A stretch of DNA of 64,000 nucleotides from Geobacter sp. (GCA_003574895.1 PJFB01000005.1:186001-250000), one strand, 5' to 3'; positions 33,264 to 42,612 are shown, counted from the stretch's first letter. A program made the numbers and translations. Notes: generated by a model from the sequence alone, not told the origin.

Positions 33264-33671
33264 CTATTTCTTTTCCTCTTCCTGTTGTTCCTGTTCCACC
33301 GGCACGGTTGTTTCCCGCTTTGGTTCCCACCCTTGCCAGACATAGGCCGGTTCGATCATGGGGTCGTAATAACCGGGCTGCGGCACGAGGAAGAATATCG
33401 CTTCGGTCATGCCGATGAAGCCGCGATACAATGTCATCCCGATCCCTTTGAGCGGACCGATCACATAACCGGGGCCGCCCATTTCCCGCACGGTAAGTAT
33501 GCTCTGCTTGGGAAGCTCGGCAATGCAGGTCAGGGTATTGGTTACGCCGCGGGTGAATTTGACGGCCATTTTTTCGGCTATCATTTCGGGAGGCTGGTCT
33601 GCATGTGCCGCCAACGGCAGCGACAATATGATAGCCAGCAGCAGCAAGGAAGGCAGCATTGTAATCTTCAT
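33264..33671 (-). CDS. TIGR04073 family exosortase-system-associated protein
   Basis: The 135-residue protein has a signal peptide (MLPSLLLLAIILSLPLAAHA) and the compact TIGR04073 core (AVKFTRGVTNTLTCIAELPKQ, then GPLKGIGMTLYRGFIGMTEAIFFLVPQPGYYDPMIEP). It ends in a charged Glu/Gln tail. The family is often found in genomes with exosortase systems, but its role is unknown; no exosortase gene is near here. The ATG at 33671 follows AAAGGAGATGCC; a longer frame from 33830 is not supported. Confidence 0.8.
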   Translation of the reverse strand: MKITMLPSLLLLAIILSLPLAAHADQPPEMIAEKMAVKFTRGVTNTLTCIAELPKQSILTVREMGGPGYVIGPLKGIGMTLYRGFIGMTEAIFFLVPQPGYYDPMIEPAYVWQGWEPKRETTVPVEQEQQEEEKK

Positions 33672-33786
33672 GGCATCTCCTTTAAACAGCAGGTGATTGC
33701 ACCTTTGCAGTCTCATACCACAAAGCACCGACAGTTGCAAGCAAACAGGGCGCAGCAGATACGGCACTTGCCTTGCCAGCTGGATG

Positions 33787-36027
33787 TCACAGGTCGAATA
33801 ATGTCGGTTCCTTGGGCAGAAACGGTTCAAAACGTTTTTTGAGGTGTCTCAGTTTTTCGATGTAATAGGGGATGTTGACATCCGGGTGGGCCGGATCATA
33901 CGTATCAGCCGGATGGCAATTTTCGTAGGCAACAACGTCCTTGCGGGAGCCGCTGATGTAGTAGCTGACCTGGTCACCGGCCCGGTAAGGACGTTCCGCT
34001 GCCAGGGCGATTTCAAAGGCCGCCGAAGGGTTCCTTTTTCCGGTTCTAAGTTTCTCCCGGTACGTGGCCGGTGATTCATTGAGCGTCTCTGTCCGGGCAA
34101 CCCAGGAAATGTCGAATTTCCGTGCCATCAGGGTGGCAACGTGGCGCTCGAAGGCCTGTTCGAGGCCAAGGCCGCCAGCTTTCAGCAGCAGTTCAATCGC
34201 CTGCTGCAGGAATTCTCTGAGATACTGCTCCAGGCCACGCGAGCGGAGGCTGCTGCCGCGGATGGTGATCTTGCCGTCGTATCCAAGAAGCGCATAGTTC
34301 TTGGCCTTGTAGGCGAGTATGGAACTATAACGGCCATCCATCTCCACCTCGATCCCCTCGGGCAGTGCATCAGAGATTCTTGCCACCAATTCCCTTTGCT
34401 CTGCCTCCTCCTCGCAGCCGACAGGCGGCCGGAAATAGATGCCGTCCGTATCCACCTCGATGGGTTCGGCCCCTTCCTGCTGCAACCGTTCCATCATGGA
34501 CCTGATGGTCACCCTGCCCAGGCGTGTCACTTCGGCGGCGGTTTCCTGGTCGGAAAAATTGTGCAGCGCGGTGCCCAGGTAGCCGAAGAAAGAGTTGATC
34601 AGCACCTTGAAGACTTGCTGGAGCGCTTCGAAATAGAGTTGTTCCTTCTCATCGCCGCTGATCCGGGCCGCTTGCTTGGCCTCCAGTCTGAAGCGCCGCA
34701 GTTCGGCCAGCATCGGCAGGAACAGGCCCAGGGAGTCCTTGCCAGGGCTGAGCCGATAGGTCAGCATCAGGGATGGATACAGCGAGGCCACATCGCAATG
34801 GACGATCGGCCCGCACACACCTTGATGCAACAACTCGGTATAGCCACCTTCAAAAGGCATGGTTTCTGCGGTGCGCGCGGGAATCGCTTGCCCTTGGTGC
34901 AGATATTCCCGCAGGAACAGTGAGTTGATGCGTGTGGCATTGCCACGCAGGGGGCAGTTTTGAAATGAGTAGGGAAAGATGCGGGTTTGCAGGAACCAGG
35001 GGTAGGCCAGGATACGAAAGATTGCCTGGGTTTCGCGCACATCATCCAGATTGTAACGGTAGAGAAGTTCGGGATCACGCTGGAATTGTCCGCTGATTGC
35101 GTCACCGTCAAGATAGACGCGATCCGGCGCGGCCACGCCGAAGTGGCGGGCCACCTGTTTGAGCCCGTGGCTTGCCAGGCCGCGCTGGGTGATATCGTAG
35201 TGCTGCACCAAAAAGTATGTGTCGATGATATGCCGTCCGTGAATATCCAAACGGGGATAATCGATAGCCTTTTCCGCCAGGGTCCAGCGCGAGTTGGAGG
35301 TAAGGCGCGGCACGGTACCGTTGCGTCCCCAGGTGAGCTTGACACCGAGCAGATTGGCTCGCTTGCCGATGTAATCCAGGTCGAAGCGGAAAATATTGTG
35401 TCCGATGATTACGTCCGGATCACTGCGGCGGATAGCGTGGTTCAAGGCCTCCAGCAGTTCCTGTTCAGTAAGTTGATCCCCCCTCAGTACGGTTTCATCG
35501 CCATGGGAATCCTTGAGTGCAATGGAGATGATGCGATCTTCCGGTCGCTCCGGGTTGGAGAACCGGTAGCCCTCGGCACAAAACGTTTCGATGTCTAGCA
35601 CCAGGCAGTGCAGATCATCGAACTCCATACCCTTGAAGAGCGTGGTGCCGGTGGAAAGCAGAAACTGGTGGGAAAGATCGGAGATGAACAGATATGGTGC
35701 GTCTGCTGCTGTGGCGCTGCGGCCGGTTTGCTGCGCCAGAAAGTCCTTTGCGACCAGGCAGTCCGTCCACGACTCGAACAAAAGCTGATAACAAAGTTGG
35801 GCTTCGCCGGCCAGTTTGCGCACCGCACAAGGTGCCCGGCAACCACTGATCAAGGCCGGGTCGCTGACCAGTATGAAAGGCTGGAAAGGTTCATCATGAA
35901 AATGCACGCCCTGGGCTGTCCTGAAAAAGAGCCGCACGAAATGTCCGGCCGGTTCAACGGCGACAATGCCGGTTCGTCGGTCATGTCCAAAGAGTATCGG
36001 GATGTTTTCCATGGGCAGGGGTTGCAT
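33787..36027 (-). CDS. Family B DNA polymerase (Pol II-like)
   Basis: The 746-residue product has an N-terminal exonuclease domain and a polymerase domain. The exonuclease motifs appear as VLDIETFC, VIIGHNIFRFDLDYIG and YNLDDVRET. The polymerase motifs are DVASLYPSLML (motif A), KVLINSFFGYLG (motif B) and EVDTDGIYF (motif C). It lacks the extended inserts of replicative enzymes, so it is probably a repair or translesion polymerase like Pol II. Start choice is uncertain: ATG at 36027 or 36012, neither with a clear ribosome binding site, and a TTG at 36063. It follows the ackA-like gene on the same strand. Confidence 0.9.
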   Translation of the reverse strand: MQPLPMENIPILFGHDRRTGIVAVEPAGHFVRLFFRTAQGVHFHDEPFQPFILVSDPALISGCRAPCAVRKLAGEAQLCYQLLFESWTDCLVAKDFLAQQTGRSATAADAPYLFISDLSHQFLLSTGTTLFKGMEFDDLHCLVLDIETFCAEGYRFSNPERPEDRIISIALKDSHGDETVLRGDQLTEQELLEALNHAIRRSDPDVIIGHNIFRFDLDYIGKRANLLGVKLTWGRNGTVPRLTSNSRWTLAEKAIDYPRLDIHGRHIIDTYFLVQHYDITQRGLASHGLKQVARHFGVAAPDRVYLDGDAISGQFQRDPELLYRYNLDDVRETQAIFRILAYPWFLQTRIFPYSFQNCPLRGNATRINSLFLREYLHQGQAIPARTAETMPFEGGYTELLHQGVCGPIVHCDVASLYPSLMLTYRLSPGKDSLGLFLPMLAELRRFRLEAKQAARISGDEKEQLYFEALQQVFKVLINSFFGYLGTALHNFSDQETAAEVTRLGRVTIRSMMERLQQEGAEPIEVDTDGIYFRPPVGCEEEAEQRELVARISDALPEGIEVEMDGRYSSILAYKAKNYALLGYDGKITIRGSSLRSRGLEQYLREFLQQAIELLLKAGGLGLEQAFERHVATLMARKFDISWVARTETLNESPATYREKLRTGKRNPSAAFEIALAAERPYRAGDQVSYYISGSRKDVVAYENCHPADTYDPAHPDVNIPYYIEKLRHLKKRFEPFLPKEPTLFDL

Positions 36028-36157
36028 GGCGGCAACTCTACGATAGCAGGGCAGTGGAGGCAACTAAAAAAACGGAAACACCCCATCATGCCGGAGGGGC
36101 TCGGCACAGTTCGACTTATTGGCAATGCCGCCGAAATGAACGGCGCGCTTTGGCGGA

Positions 36158-37435
36158 CTATACGGCTGAAAGCAGCGGAACGAAATCGGGGCGGGTGAAT
36201 GTATAGTTGCAGTCCGTATGGTTGTGGTAGCTTTCGGAAAGGATTGCGGCCACATCCTCGGCAAAGACGAGTTCTTCGTCTGAGTGGATGACGTATGTTG
36301 TGATGGGTGAATTTGCGGCAGATATCTTCGCTTCCCGGCTGTCGGGCAAAACTGCGCGGTTTTTTTCCTGGTCAAGCAAGATGCCCAGGCATTCTAAACC
36401 AGTCAGGACCAGCTCCCGTGCGAACCACTCGGTCTCTCCGGTTCCCGATGTAAAAACGATCCCGTCCAGTGGGCCCACAGCCGCCAGATAGGCGCCGATA
36501 TACTTCCTGAGTCGGTAGGACTCGATCTCCAAGGCCAGTTTGGCCCTGTAATCGCCATCCATGGCGGCATTCAACAACTGGCGCCGGTTAATGTGACGTC
36601 CGGTTATTCCGGAAATTCCGCTTTTCTGGTTGAGGACCGCCTCCATCTCCTGGGCCGACAGGTTCAGCTCCTGCATCACAAAAGCGGTGATTCCCGGGTC
36701 GATGTCGCCGCTGCGCGTATCCATGACCGCACCTTCGAGGGGGGTCATGCCCATGCTGGTATCTATGGATTCCCCTTTTCGGATGGCGCACAGAGAAACG
36801 CCCTTGTCGATGTGAATGGTTATCAGGTTGCATTCCGCGGCCGGTTTGTTGGTCAGCGCGGCAAAGCGTCGTGAAAGATAAAGGTGCGATGGGCCGTGGA
36901 AGCCGTAACGGCGCACGCCATATTTTTGATACCATTCGTAGGGCAGGGGATAAATGTAGGCAAACTCCGGCATGGTAAGGTGGAAGGCGGTATCGAAGAT
37001 CAGCACGTGGGGGATATCGGGCAGAAACTCCAAGGCGGCTTCAATTCCGGAGATGTTTGGTGCGTTATGCAACGGCGCCAAGTGCCGTAGCTGGCGGATG
37101 TCGTCGAGAATGTGGTCATCGACCACAACCGACCGGTTGAACTTTTCTCCGCCATGGGCTACACGGTGGCCGACTGCGGTTATCTGTTTTGCATCGTTAA
37201 GTACGCCATGCTGAGGGTCGGTCAGCATCGAGGTAATATTGCTGATGGCGCAGCAATGATCAGGGCATTCCACCTCCAGGCAGTAATTTTCCCGGCCTGC
37301 TGCGGTCTGGGTGATGAATGAGCCGTCGAGAGCCACCCGTTCGACTGTCCCGGATGCCAGAACCGTCTTCTCTTCCCAGTTGAACAGCCGGTAGTTTATC
37401 GTATGGCTCCAACAGTTCAATGTCAGAATGTTCAT
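36158..37435 (-). CDS. Acetate kinase family protein with divergent nucleotide loops
   Basis: The 425-residue protein keeps the length and many features of acetate kinase: GHRVAHGGEKF, DTAFHLTMPE, RRYGFHGPSHLYLSRR and MDTRSGDIDPGI, including the active-site Arg and His residues. The phosphate-binding segments are altered, however. The usual NAGSSSLK reads NCWSHTIN, HLGNGAS reads HIDKGVS and AGIGENS reads SGTGETE. These changes may impair ATP use, or switch the phosphate donor. The ATG at 37435 follows GGAGAACGT. It lies between an acetate CoA-transferase and the DNA polymerase gene, and so could be a regulator or alternative kinase rather than the main acetate kinase. Confidence 0.75.
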   Translation of the reverse strand: MNILTLNCWSHTINYRLFNWEEKTVLASGTVERVALDGSFITQTAAGRENYCLEVECPDHCCAISNITSMLTDPQHGVLNDAKQITAVGHRVAHGGEKFNRSVVVDDHILDDIRQLRHLAPLHNAPNISGIEAALEFLPDIPHVLIFDTAFHLTMPEFAYIYPLPYEWYQKYGVRRYGFHGPSHLYLSRRFAALTNKPAAECNLITIHIDKGVSLCAIRKGESIDTSMGMTPLEGAVMDTRSGDIDPGITAFVMQELNLSAQEMEAVLNQKSGISGITGRHINRRQLLNAAMDGDYRAKLALEIESYRLRKYIGAYLAAVGPLDGIVFTSGTGETEWFARELVLTGLECLGILLDQEKNRAVLPDSREAKISAANSPITTYVIHSDEELVFAEDVAAILSESYHNHTDCNYTFTRPDFVPLLSAV

Positions 37436-37626
37436 ACGTTCTCCCCAAGAGTGAAACATTGTGTATACATTATTTCAATCTAAAAGAAACATCAATTAAA
37501 TAAAATTCACCTTGTCTGTTTCCTCTGCAGGTAATGGCCGCAAAAATCCAAGGGAAACTATGTCCGCTCTTACCCGCCAGAAAATACGAATCAATTTCCG
37601 GATCGGAATGGAAAGCTGCGCCTGTA

Positions 37627-37660
37627 TTAAAAAGCCCTTCCCGAAAACAGGAAGGGCTTT
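37627..37660 (-). terminator. Terminator of the acetate CoA-transferase gene
   Basis: AAAGCCCTTCC at 37631-37641 pairs with GGAAGGGCTTT at 37650-37660. On the minus strand the stem ends in a T-run just beyond the stop at 37682. Confidence 0.9.
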
Positions 37661-37681
37661 GCGAGGATCATGTTTAAAATC

Positions 37682-39244
37682 TTAAATATCCCAATTGTCA
37701 ATTTTCATGGTGCCGTTCTTTGCCAGGTTGACCTGCATCTTGAAGACTCGGTCAAGGAGTTGGGGCTCATGGCCCGCTTTCCTGGCCAGGCAATCCTTGG
37801 TGGCGATGTCGAGGTACTCCTGGAGGAGCGGTTTGTAATCCGGATGGGCGCACTTGTCGATGATGAGCTGTGCGCGGGTTTTCGGATCAAGTCCGCGAAG
37901 GTCGGCCAGCCCCTGCTCGGTGACGAGCACATCCAGGTCGTGCTCGGTGTGGTCCACATGGGGTACGTGGGGCACGACGCAGGTGATGCCGGTCGGATCG
38001 GTCTTTGACGGACGTGCCGACGGGGTATGCATGATGGAGAGGTAGGCGTTGCGCAGGAAGTCGCCGGAGCCGCCGATACCGTTGATCATGCGGGTACCGC
38101 CGACCAGGGTAGAGTTGGCGTGGGCATAGATGTCGAACTCTACCGGTGTGTTCATGGCTATGCAGCCCAGGCGACGGATCGGTTCGGGATGATTGGCGAT
38201 GGACAGCGGGCGCATGATTACCTTGCTGCTGTATTTGTCCCAGTTTCCATAAAAACGTTTGAAGCCTTCAACCGAGAACGATAGGGAAACAGTGGAGGCA
38301 AAGTCGAGCTTGCCCGAATCGATGAAGTCCAGCATCGTATCCTGCAGCACCTCCGTCCAGACATTCAACCCGCTGAATGGTCCCTTGGCCAGGCCACCGA
38401 TAACGGCATTGGCGATGGAGCCGACACCGGACTGGAGCGGCAGCAGGCTCTTGGGCAGACGGCCGTTGTTTACCTCGAACTGGAAAAAGTCGACGATGTT
38501 GGCGGCAATGGCTTCGGATGTGTCGTCCTGTTCGCTGAAGGCGCGGCCATTATCCGGCAGCTTGGATTCGATGATGGCGACGATCTTGTCGGTATCGACG
38601 CGGACGTAGGGGGAGCCGGCACGGTCGTCAACACGGCTGATGAGATAAGGGAGGCGGTGGGGTGGGTTAACCGGCTCGATTATGTCGTGCAGCCCTTCGT
38701 AATTGGGGATCGAGGTATTAAGTTCGATGATGATCTTGTCGGCGATCTGGACGATCTCGGGCACCGTGCCGCAGGAAGCGGTCAGGACCAGGCCGCCATC
38801 TTCTGTGATGGCGGAACATTCGATAATGCCGATGTCGAGGCGGCCGCCGTTATCCTTGGTGTAAAAACCGTAGCCCAGGTCCTGGGCAAACATGGAGAGA
38901 TGCCTGTCACCCATGCGGATGCGGCCTGCATTGATGCCTGCCTGGATGTTCTTGCCGGTCTGGTACGGCCAGCGGCGGTCGATCATATCAAGGGACGCCC
39001 AACGGTCTTCAGTCTCGACACCGACGGATGCGCCGATAAAGAGGTTGAATTTCAGTTTGCCCTGCAGGCCGTTTTTTTCCACGTGATCAGCCAGGGCGAT
39101 AGGTACGACTTTGGGATAGCCGGCCGGGGTGAAGCCGGACCAGCCGAGGTTCATGCCGTTCTTGAACAGGGGGATTACATCTTCGGCATTCCTGATTTTT
39201 GCGTGCAGACTGCTCCTTCTGATCCTGTCATGTAGCTCCGACAT
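37682..39244 (-). CDS. Succinyl-CoA:acetate CoA-transferase
   Basis: The 520-residue protein is a full acetyl-CoA hydrolase/transferase of the Ato type used by Geobacter to activate acetate with succinyl-CoA in the TCA cycle. Visible segments include [22 protein letters not shown]-type [21 protein letters not shown], and [19 protein letters not shown], whose Glu aligns with the catalytic glutamate of the family. The C-terminal part has [20 protein letters not shown] and [14 protein letters not shown]. The ATG at 39244 follows GGAGG. It is read away from its own terminator and lies 71 bp downstream of the MarR gene. Confidence 0.92.
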   Translation of the reverse strand: MSELHDRIRRSSLHAKIRNAEDVIPLFKNGMNLGWSGFTPAGYPKVVPIALADHVEKNGLQGKLKFNLFIGASVGVETEDRWASLDMIDRRWPYQTGKNIQAGINAGRIRMGDRHLSMFAQDLGYGFYTKDNGGRLDIGIIECSAITEDGGLVLTASCGTVPEIVQIADKIIIELNTSIPNYEGLHDIIEPVNPPHRLPYLISRVDDRAGSPYVRVDTDKIVAIIESKLPDNGRAFSEQDDTSEAIAANIVDFFQFEVNNGRLPKSLLPLQSGVGSIANAVIGGLAKGPFSGLNVWTEVLQDTMLDFIDSGKLDFASTVSLSFSVEGFKRFYGNWDKYSSKVIMRPLSIANHPEPIRRLGCIAMNTPVEFDIYAHANSTLVGGTRMINGIGGSGDFLRNAYLSIMHTPSARPSKTDPTGITCVVPHVPHVDHTEHDLDVLVTEQGLADLRGLDPKTRAQLIIDKCAHPDYKPLLQEYLDIATKDCLARKAGHEPQLLDRVFKMQVNLAKNGTMKIDNWDI

Positions 39245-39315
39245 CTGTTGCTCCTCCATTCTGTGTTGAGATCGCTCTCATGTAGTTTCAGGGAAATGCC
39301 GACGGCATTTCCATC

Positions 39316-39831
39316 TCATCCAATTTTGCCGCTGTTCTTTCCGTTCTTTTTCTGAGGGGTGCAGATTTCACGCGTATGGATCAGCATTGGGGGGAGTTCG
39401 TCTGCACCGAGTATTTTTACAAGTTGTTCCATTCCGTTTGCGATGATCATGAAATTCTCTGCTGGCAGGGATTCAAGGCCCTTAACCAGATGGCCCTGGA
39501 TAACCTCCGGCGCCTGGGCAATCAAATCTTTGCCCTCTTCGGTCAACTCAATGGTGACCACCCGCCGGTCTTTCTGGGAGCGGGTCCGTGAAACCAATCC
39601 TTTCTCTTCAAGGCGATCGAGGATGCCCACCACGGTTCCGGGTTGTATGAACATCAGGCGGGCCACATCCGAGACCTTGAGGGGGGCATTTTCGGCAATC
39701 ATCTTGATTGCCCACAGTTGGGGACCGGTCAGGCCGGCTTCACGCTTTGCTTTTTTGGAATAATCGTTGAAGACCTGGAATACACGCCGGATGTTATTGA
39801 TTACTTCCTCTACTGTGGTGGTGTTGGGCAT
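39316..39831 (-). CDS. MarR family transcriptional regulator
   Basis: The 171-residue protein has the MarR winged-helix layout: KREAGLTGPQLWAIKMIAENAPLKVSDVARLMFIQPGTVVGILDRLEEKGLVSRTRSQKDRRVVTIELTEEG. The wing with DRR is clear. It is the gene before the CoA-transferase on the same strand and has a perfect inverted repeat at its promoter, so it probably represses itself and perhaps the acetate gene. The effector is unknown; an acyl-CoA or organic acid would fit the context. Confidence 0.88.
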   Translation of the reverse strand: MPNTTTVEEVINNIRRVFQVFNDYSKKAKREAGLTGPQLWAIKMIAENAPLKVSDVARLMFIQPGTVVGILDRLEEKGLVSRTRSQKDRRVVTIELTEEGKDLIAQAPEVIQGHLVKGLESLPAENFMIIANGMEQLVKILGADELPPMLIHTREICTPQKKNGKNSGKIG

Positions 39832-39847
39832 GGCATCATCTCCGGGT

Positions 39848-39879
39848 GTTGATATAATTCGTATTAGAATTATATCAAC
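39848..39879 (-). promoter_or_regulatory. MarR operator: 13 bp perfect inverted repeat over the -10 box
   Basis: GTTGATATAATTC (39848-39860) is exactly inverted as GAATTATATCAAC (39867-39879) with a 6 bp spacer. On the minus strand the first-read arm contains TATAAT, with TTGTTA 16 bp upstream. The site is 16 bp before the marR ATG, ideal for autorepression. Confidence 0.85.
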
Positions 39880-40014
39880 AAGAATAGTTCTAACAAAAAT
39901 AATTCAAGGCGGCAACATATTTTGTATACACATTGGATGGGCAGGTGTCAAAGGCGAACACCTTGTTTCAACTTTAGGTGCTGTTTTGGGAGGAACGGTG
40001 GTTGTTGGCGCAGG

Positions 40015-40054
40015 AAATTCAAAAGGCCATCTCGTTGGATGGCCTTTTGAATTT
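40015..40054. terminator. Large hairpin between marR and peroxiredoxin genes
   Basis: AAATTCAAAAGGCCATC (40015-40031) and GATGGCCTTTTGAATTT (40038-40054) form a perfect 17 bp stem with a 6 nt loop. It is about 107 bp past the peroxiredoxin stop and may terminate that minus-strand transcript. Confidence 0.65.
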
Positions 40055-40160
40055 GGGTTTGGTTTGAGCTTCGCCCGGTAACCGCGTGAGGCTCTTTGTG
40101 CGGTTCAATGTCGTGACTGGCAATATGCCGTCTGCATATGACCCGGGTTCTGCGAAAGAA

Positions 40161-40757
40161 TTACTTGGCGTGCTTGGCCAGGTAGCTGGCAACGCCTACC
40201 GCGGTTGGCTTCATTGCTTCTTCACCTTCTTGCCAGTTGGCGGGACAGACCTCGCCATGGGCCTCGAAGAACTGCACCGCGTCCACCATGCGCAGCGCCT
40301 CGGCAACGTTTCTGCCAAACGGAAGATCATTGATGACCGCATGGCGAATCTTGCCGTGGGGGTCAATCAGAAAGAGGCCGCGCAGTGCCACCGAGTCATT
40401 GAAGAGAATGCCGTAGGATTTGCTGATGGCTTTGTTGAGATCCTGGACAAGTGGGTATTGAATATCGCCAATGCCGCCATTTTCGATGGGGGTGTTCTTC
40501 CAAGCGAGATGGGTGAACTTGGAGTCTACCGAAACGCCGATTACTTCGCAGTTCTTGGTCTTGAAATCGGCTAGACGCTTGTTGAAGGCGAGGATTTCCG
40601 AAGGGCAGACAAAGGTGAAATCAAGTGGGTAAAAGAAAAGGATGACGTATTTGCCTTTGTAATTGGAGAGGGTGATCTCTCCGAACGTATTGTCCGGCAT
40701 AACCGCTTCGGCGGTGAAATTAGGGGCTTCCGTGGTGACAAGGGTGCAAGCTTCCAT
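40161..40757 (-). CDS. 2-Cys peroxiredoxin (AhpC/Prx family)
   Basis: The 198-residue protein reduces hydrogen peroxide and organic peroxides in the cytoplasm. The peroxidatic Cys51 is in [13 protein letters not shown], and the resolving Cys in [15 protein letters not shown] near residue 170. These are the typical 2-Cys Prx motifs. AAAAGGAGAATTTAC precedes the ATG. It is transcribed alone from a 350 bp intergenic region. Defence against oxygen stress suits an anaerobe with many hemes. Confidence 0.95.
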   Translation of the reverse strand: MEACTLVTTEAPNFTAEAVMPDNTFGEITLSNYKGKYVILFFYPLDFTFVCPSEILAFNKRLADFKTKNCEVIGVSVDSKFTHLAWKNTPIENGGIGDIQYPLVQDLNKAISKSYGILFNDSVALRGLFLIDPHGKIRHAVINDLPFGRNVAEALRMVDAVQFFEAHGEVCPANWQEGEEAMKPTAVGVASYLAKHAK

Positions 40758-41085
40758 GTAAATTCTCCTTTTAATTGGATGTAAAAATGAAAAATCGTAT
40801 GAACAATTTAATACCAGTCAATGTAGCGGCTGTCAAGAGGATAAATAATAGTATTTTTGTCCTATTTAAAATGTCTGCGAAATTACAAGGGAATATTATT
40901 TTATAGTACAGCATTGCTATAAATAAGATCGGCAATTGATGTAAAGTGGTTAATGATTATGCGTCATGGCAGGAGATTGCTCTACTTCGAAAAGTCTTTT
41001 CTGTATGTAACATCATGCGAATTCGTTATGGCGCCAAGGATTGGCCGCGCACAGTTAGCGCTTGTTTTTCTTGTTGCCAAATAAA
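40758..41085. other. Intergenic region between divergent prx and tetR genes
   Basis: This AT-rich stretch of about 330 bp separates the divergent peroxiredoxin and TetR genes and should hold both promoters. Several T/A-rich words are compatible with -10 elements but none is convincing. No gene was seen. Confidence 0.5.
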
Positions 41086-41097
41086 ACGACCGGTCAT
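41086..41097 (+). promoter_or_regulatory. TetR operator copy 1
   Basis: ACGACCGGTCAT, a palindrome with one mismatch, lies 11 bp before the tetR ATG. The near-identical ACGACCGGTCGT is found on the other side of the gene. Confidence 0.75.
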
Positions 41098-41108
41098 ATA
41101 GTTGTGTC

Positions 41109-41705
41109 ATGGCTCGCCCGAAAACCCCAGATACGACTCGTACCAGATTGCTGGAAGTCGGCCTTACGCTGTTTGCAAAGCGGGGCTACCATGGTACCGG
41201 CATCAAGGAGATCGTTGATACCGCCCATGTCCCCAAAGGCTCATTCTATAACTATTTCAAAAGCAAGGAAGATTTTGGCATAGAGATCGTCCGGTGGCAT
41301 TCGGCGGATTTCTGGCAGAAATGGCATGCCAGTATCGATACAACCGCTGCCGATCCGATACAGGCGCTGCATGACTGTTTTGAGACCATGCTGTCCGAGC
41401 ATCTCGACTGTGCGGTAAATACTTTTTGCGTGGTTGCACACGTGATTGAAGAGATGTGTGAAACAAGTGCGGAATGCCGCATAACCATAAAGAAACAGCT
41501 CGACGATATGTGTAGTAATCTTGCCGTGCACATACGTAAGGCTCAGGAGTTGGGGCTGGCCAGAGATGATGCCGATGCAAATGAATTGGCATACCTGTTC
41601 TGGGATGCGTGGCAGGGAAGCCTCCTGCGGATGAAGATAGAAAGCAGCCTTGAACCCGTAAAGCAGTGCGTTGCCATTTTGTTGGAAAGAATCTACAGGA
41701 AATAA
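41109..41705 (+). CDS. TetR family transcriptional regulator
   Basis: The 198-residue protein has the TetR N-terminal helix-turn-helix: TRTRLLEVGLTLFAKRGYHGTGIKEIVDTAHVPKGSFYNYFKSKEDF. The C-terminal ligand-binding domain is helical and Cys-containing (CVVAHVIEEMCETSAECR). It is flanked on both sides by the palindrome ACGACCGGTC(A/G)T, once before its own start and once before the MotB-like gene. It therefore probably represses itself and motB. The effector cannot be predicted. Confidence 0.9.
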   Translation: MARPKTPDTTRTRLLEVGLTLFAKRGYHGTGIKEIVDTAHVPKGSFYNYFKSKEDFGIEIVRWHSADFWQKWHASIDTTAADPIQALHDCFETMLSEHLDCAVNTFCVVAHVIEEMCETSAECRITIKKQLDDMCSNLAVHIRKAQELGLARDDADANELAYLFWDAWQGSLLRMKIESSLEPVKQCVAILLERIYRK

Positions 41706-41724
41706 TTTTTTGCATCGTTTTAAG

Positions 41725-41736
41725 ACGACCGGTCGT
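41725..41736 (+). promoter_or_regulatory. TetR operator copy 2, before motB-like gene
   Basis: ACGACCGGTCGT is a perfect 12 bp palindrome, 15 bp upstream of the MotB-like ATG and 19 bp after the tetR stop. Confidence 0.78.
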
Positions 41737-41751
41737 TTGTGAAAGGGTGTT

Positions 41752-42543
41752 ATGGCGCTGAAGCGAGATCCGGAAAAACATCCAAACCATGAGAGGTGGC
41801 TGGTCTCCTACGGAGATCTTCTGACGCTGTTGTTGGCCGTCTTCGTGGTCATGTACGCCATGTCGCAGTCGGACAAGAAAAAAGTGGAAGAGGTGGCCGA
41901 ATCGCTCCGGGAATCGTTCGGATATTCCAAGGCCAGCTTGGGAGACAGGCCGGTGATCATCCAGTCCGGTGCTGTCAGCATTGTGCCGAATTTAAGGTCA
42001 AAACTGGTTTTGGCCGGGCGTGAGCGCACCTTGTCCGGGAAAGTGCGCCTCTATGCCGGCCACAGCGATTTCAGTTCGATCAAGGCGTCAATAGATGCCT
42101 ATCTCGTGAAAACCGGCAACAATGGAAAGGTGGCCGTTGAAATCACAAGGCGGGGAGTTGTGGTGAGCCTCAAGGAAGCAGGTTTCTTTGATTCGGGCAG
42201 CTCAGACCTGAAGGCGGGTTCGTCAGAAACATTGTCTGCGATTGCAACTACGTTAAATCAATACGCCAATGCATTTCGCGTTGAAGGGCATACCGACAAT
42301 ATTCCGATCCACTCTGCCGCTTTTCGTTCCAATTGGGAATTGTCAACGGCCCGCGCAACAAATGTGGTTCATTTTTTGACGGAGTCGGCAGGATTTGCAC
42401 CGGCATCGGTCTCGGCGGTGGGCTATGGCGAGTATCGTCCGGTGAGCGATAATGAGTCACAGGACGGCCGGGCCAGGAACCGCAGGGTAGACATTGTGCT
42501 GTTGAGTGAAGAAGCGGCGCTCGGTGAGGCAAGATCCAGGTAG
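41752..42543 (+). CDS. motB: MotB-like stator/OmpA-domain protein without adjacent MotA
   Basis: The 263-residue protein starts with a polar tail and one membrane helix (RWLVSYGDLLTLLLAVFVVMYAMS) carrying Asp22, which aligns with the proton-accepting Asp of MotB. After a plug-like linker a C-terminal OmpA domain follows (VEGHTDNIPIHS, RARNRRVDIVLL). This is the full MotB architecture. No motA is present in the window, and the gene is linked to a TetR gene rather than to flagellar genes. It may serve as an extra stator partner or be recruited for another envelope function. A terminator follows. Confidence 0.82.
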   Translation: MALKRDPEKHPNHERWLVSYGDLLTLLLAVFVVMYAMSQSDKKKVEEVAESLRESFGYSKASLGDRPVIIQSGAVSIVPNLRSKLVLAGRERTLSGKVRLYAGHSDFSSIKASIDAYLVKTGNNGKVAVEITRRGVVVSLKEAGFFDSGSSDLKAGSSETLSAIATTLNQYANAFRVEGHTDNIPIHSAAFRSNWELSTARATNVVHFLTESAGFAPASVSAVGYGEYRPVSDNESQDGRARNRRVDIVLLSEEAALGEARSR

Positions 42544-42571
42544 CCCACAACTTCGCAAGGATAAATAATAT

Positions 42572-42612
42572 ATGGGCAGGCTATCAGTTCACAAGTAGCC
42601 TGCCCATTTTTG
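42572..42612 (+). terminator. Terminator after motB-like gene
   Basis: ATGGGCAGGCTA (42572-42583) pairs with TAGCCTGCCCAT (42596-42607), followed by TTTTG. Confidence 0.88.
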
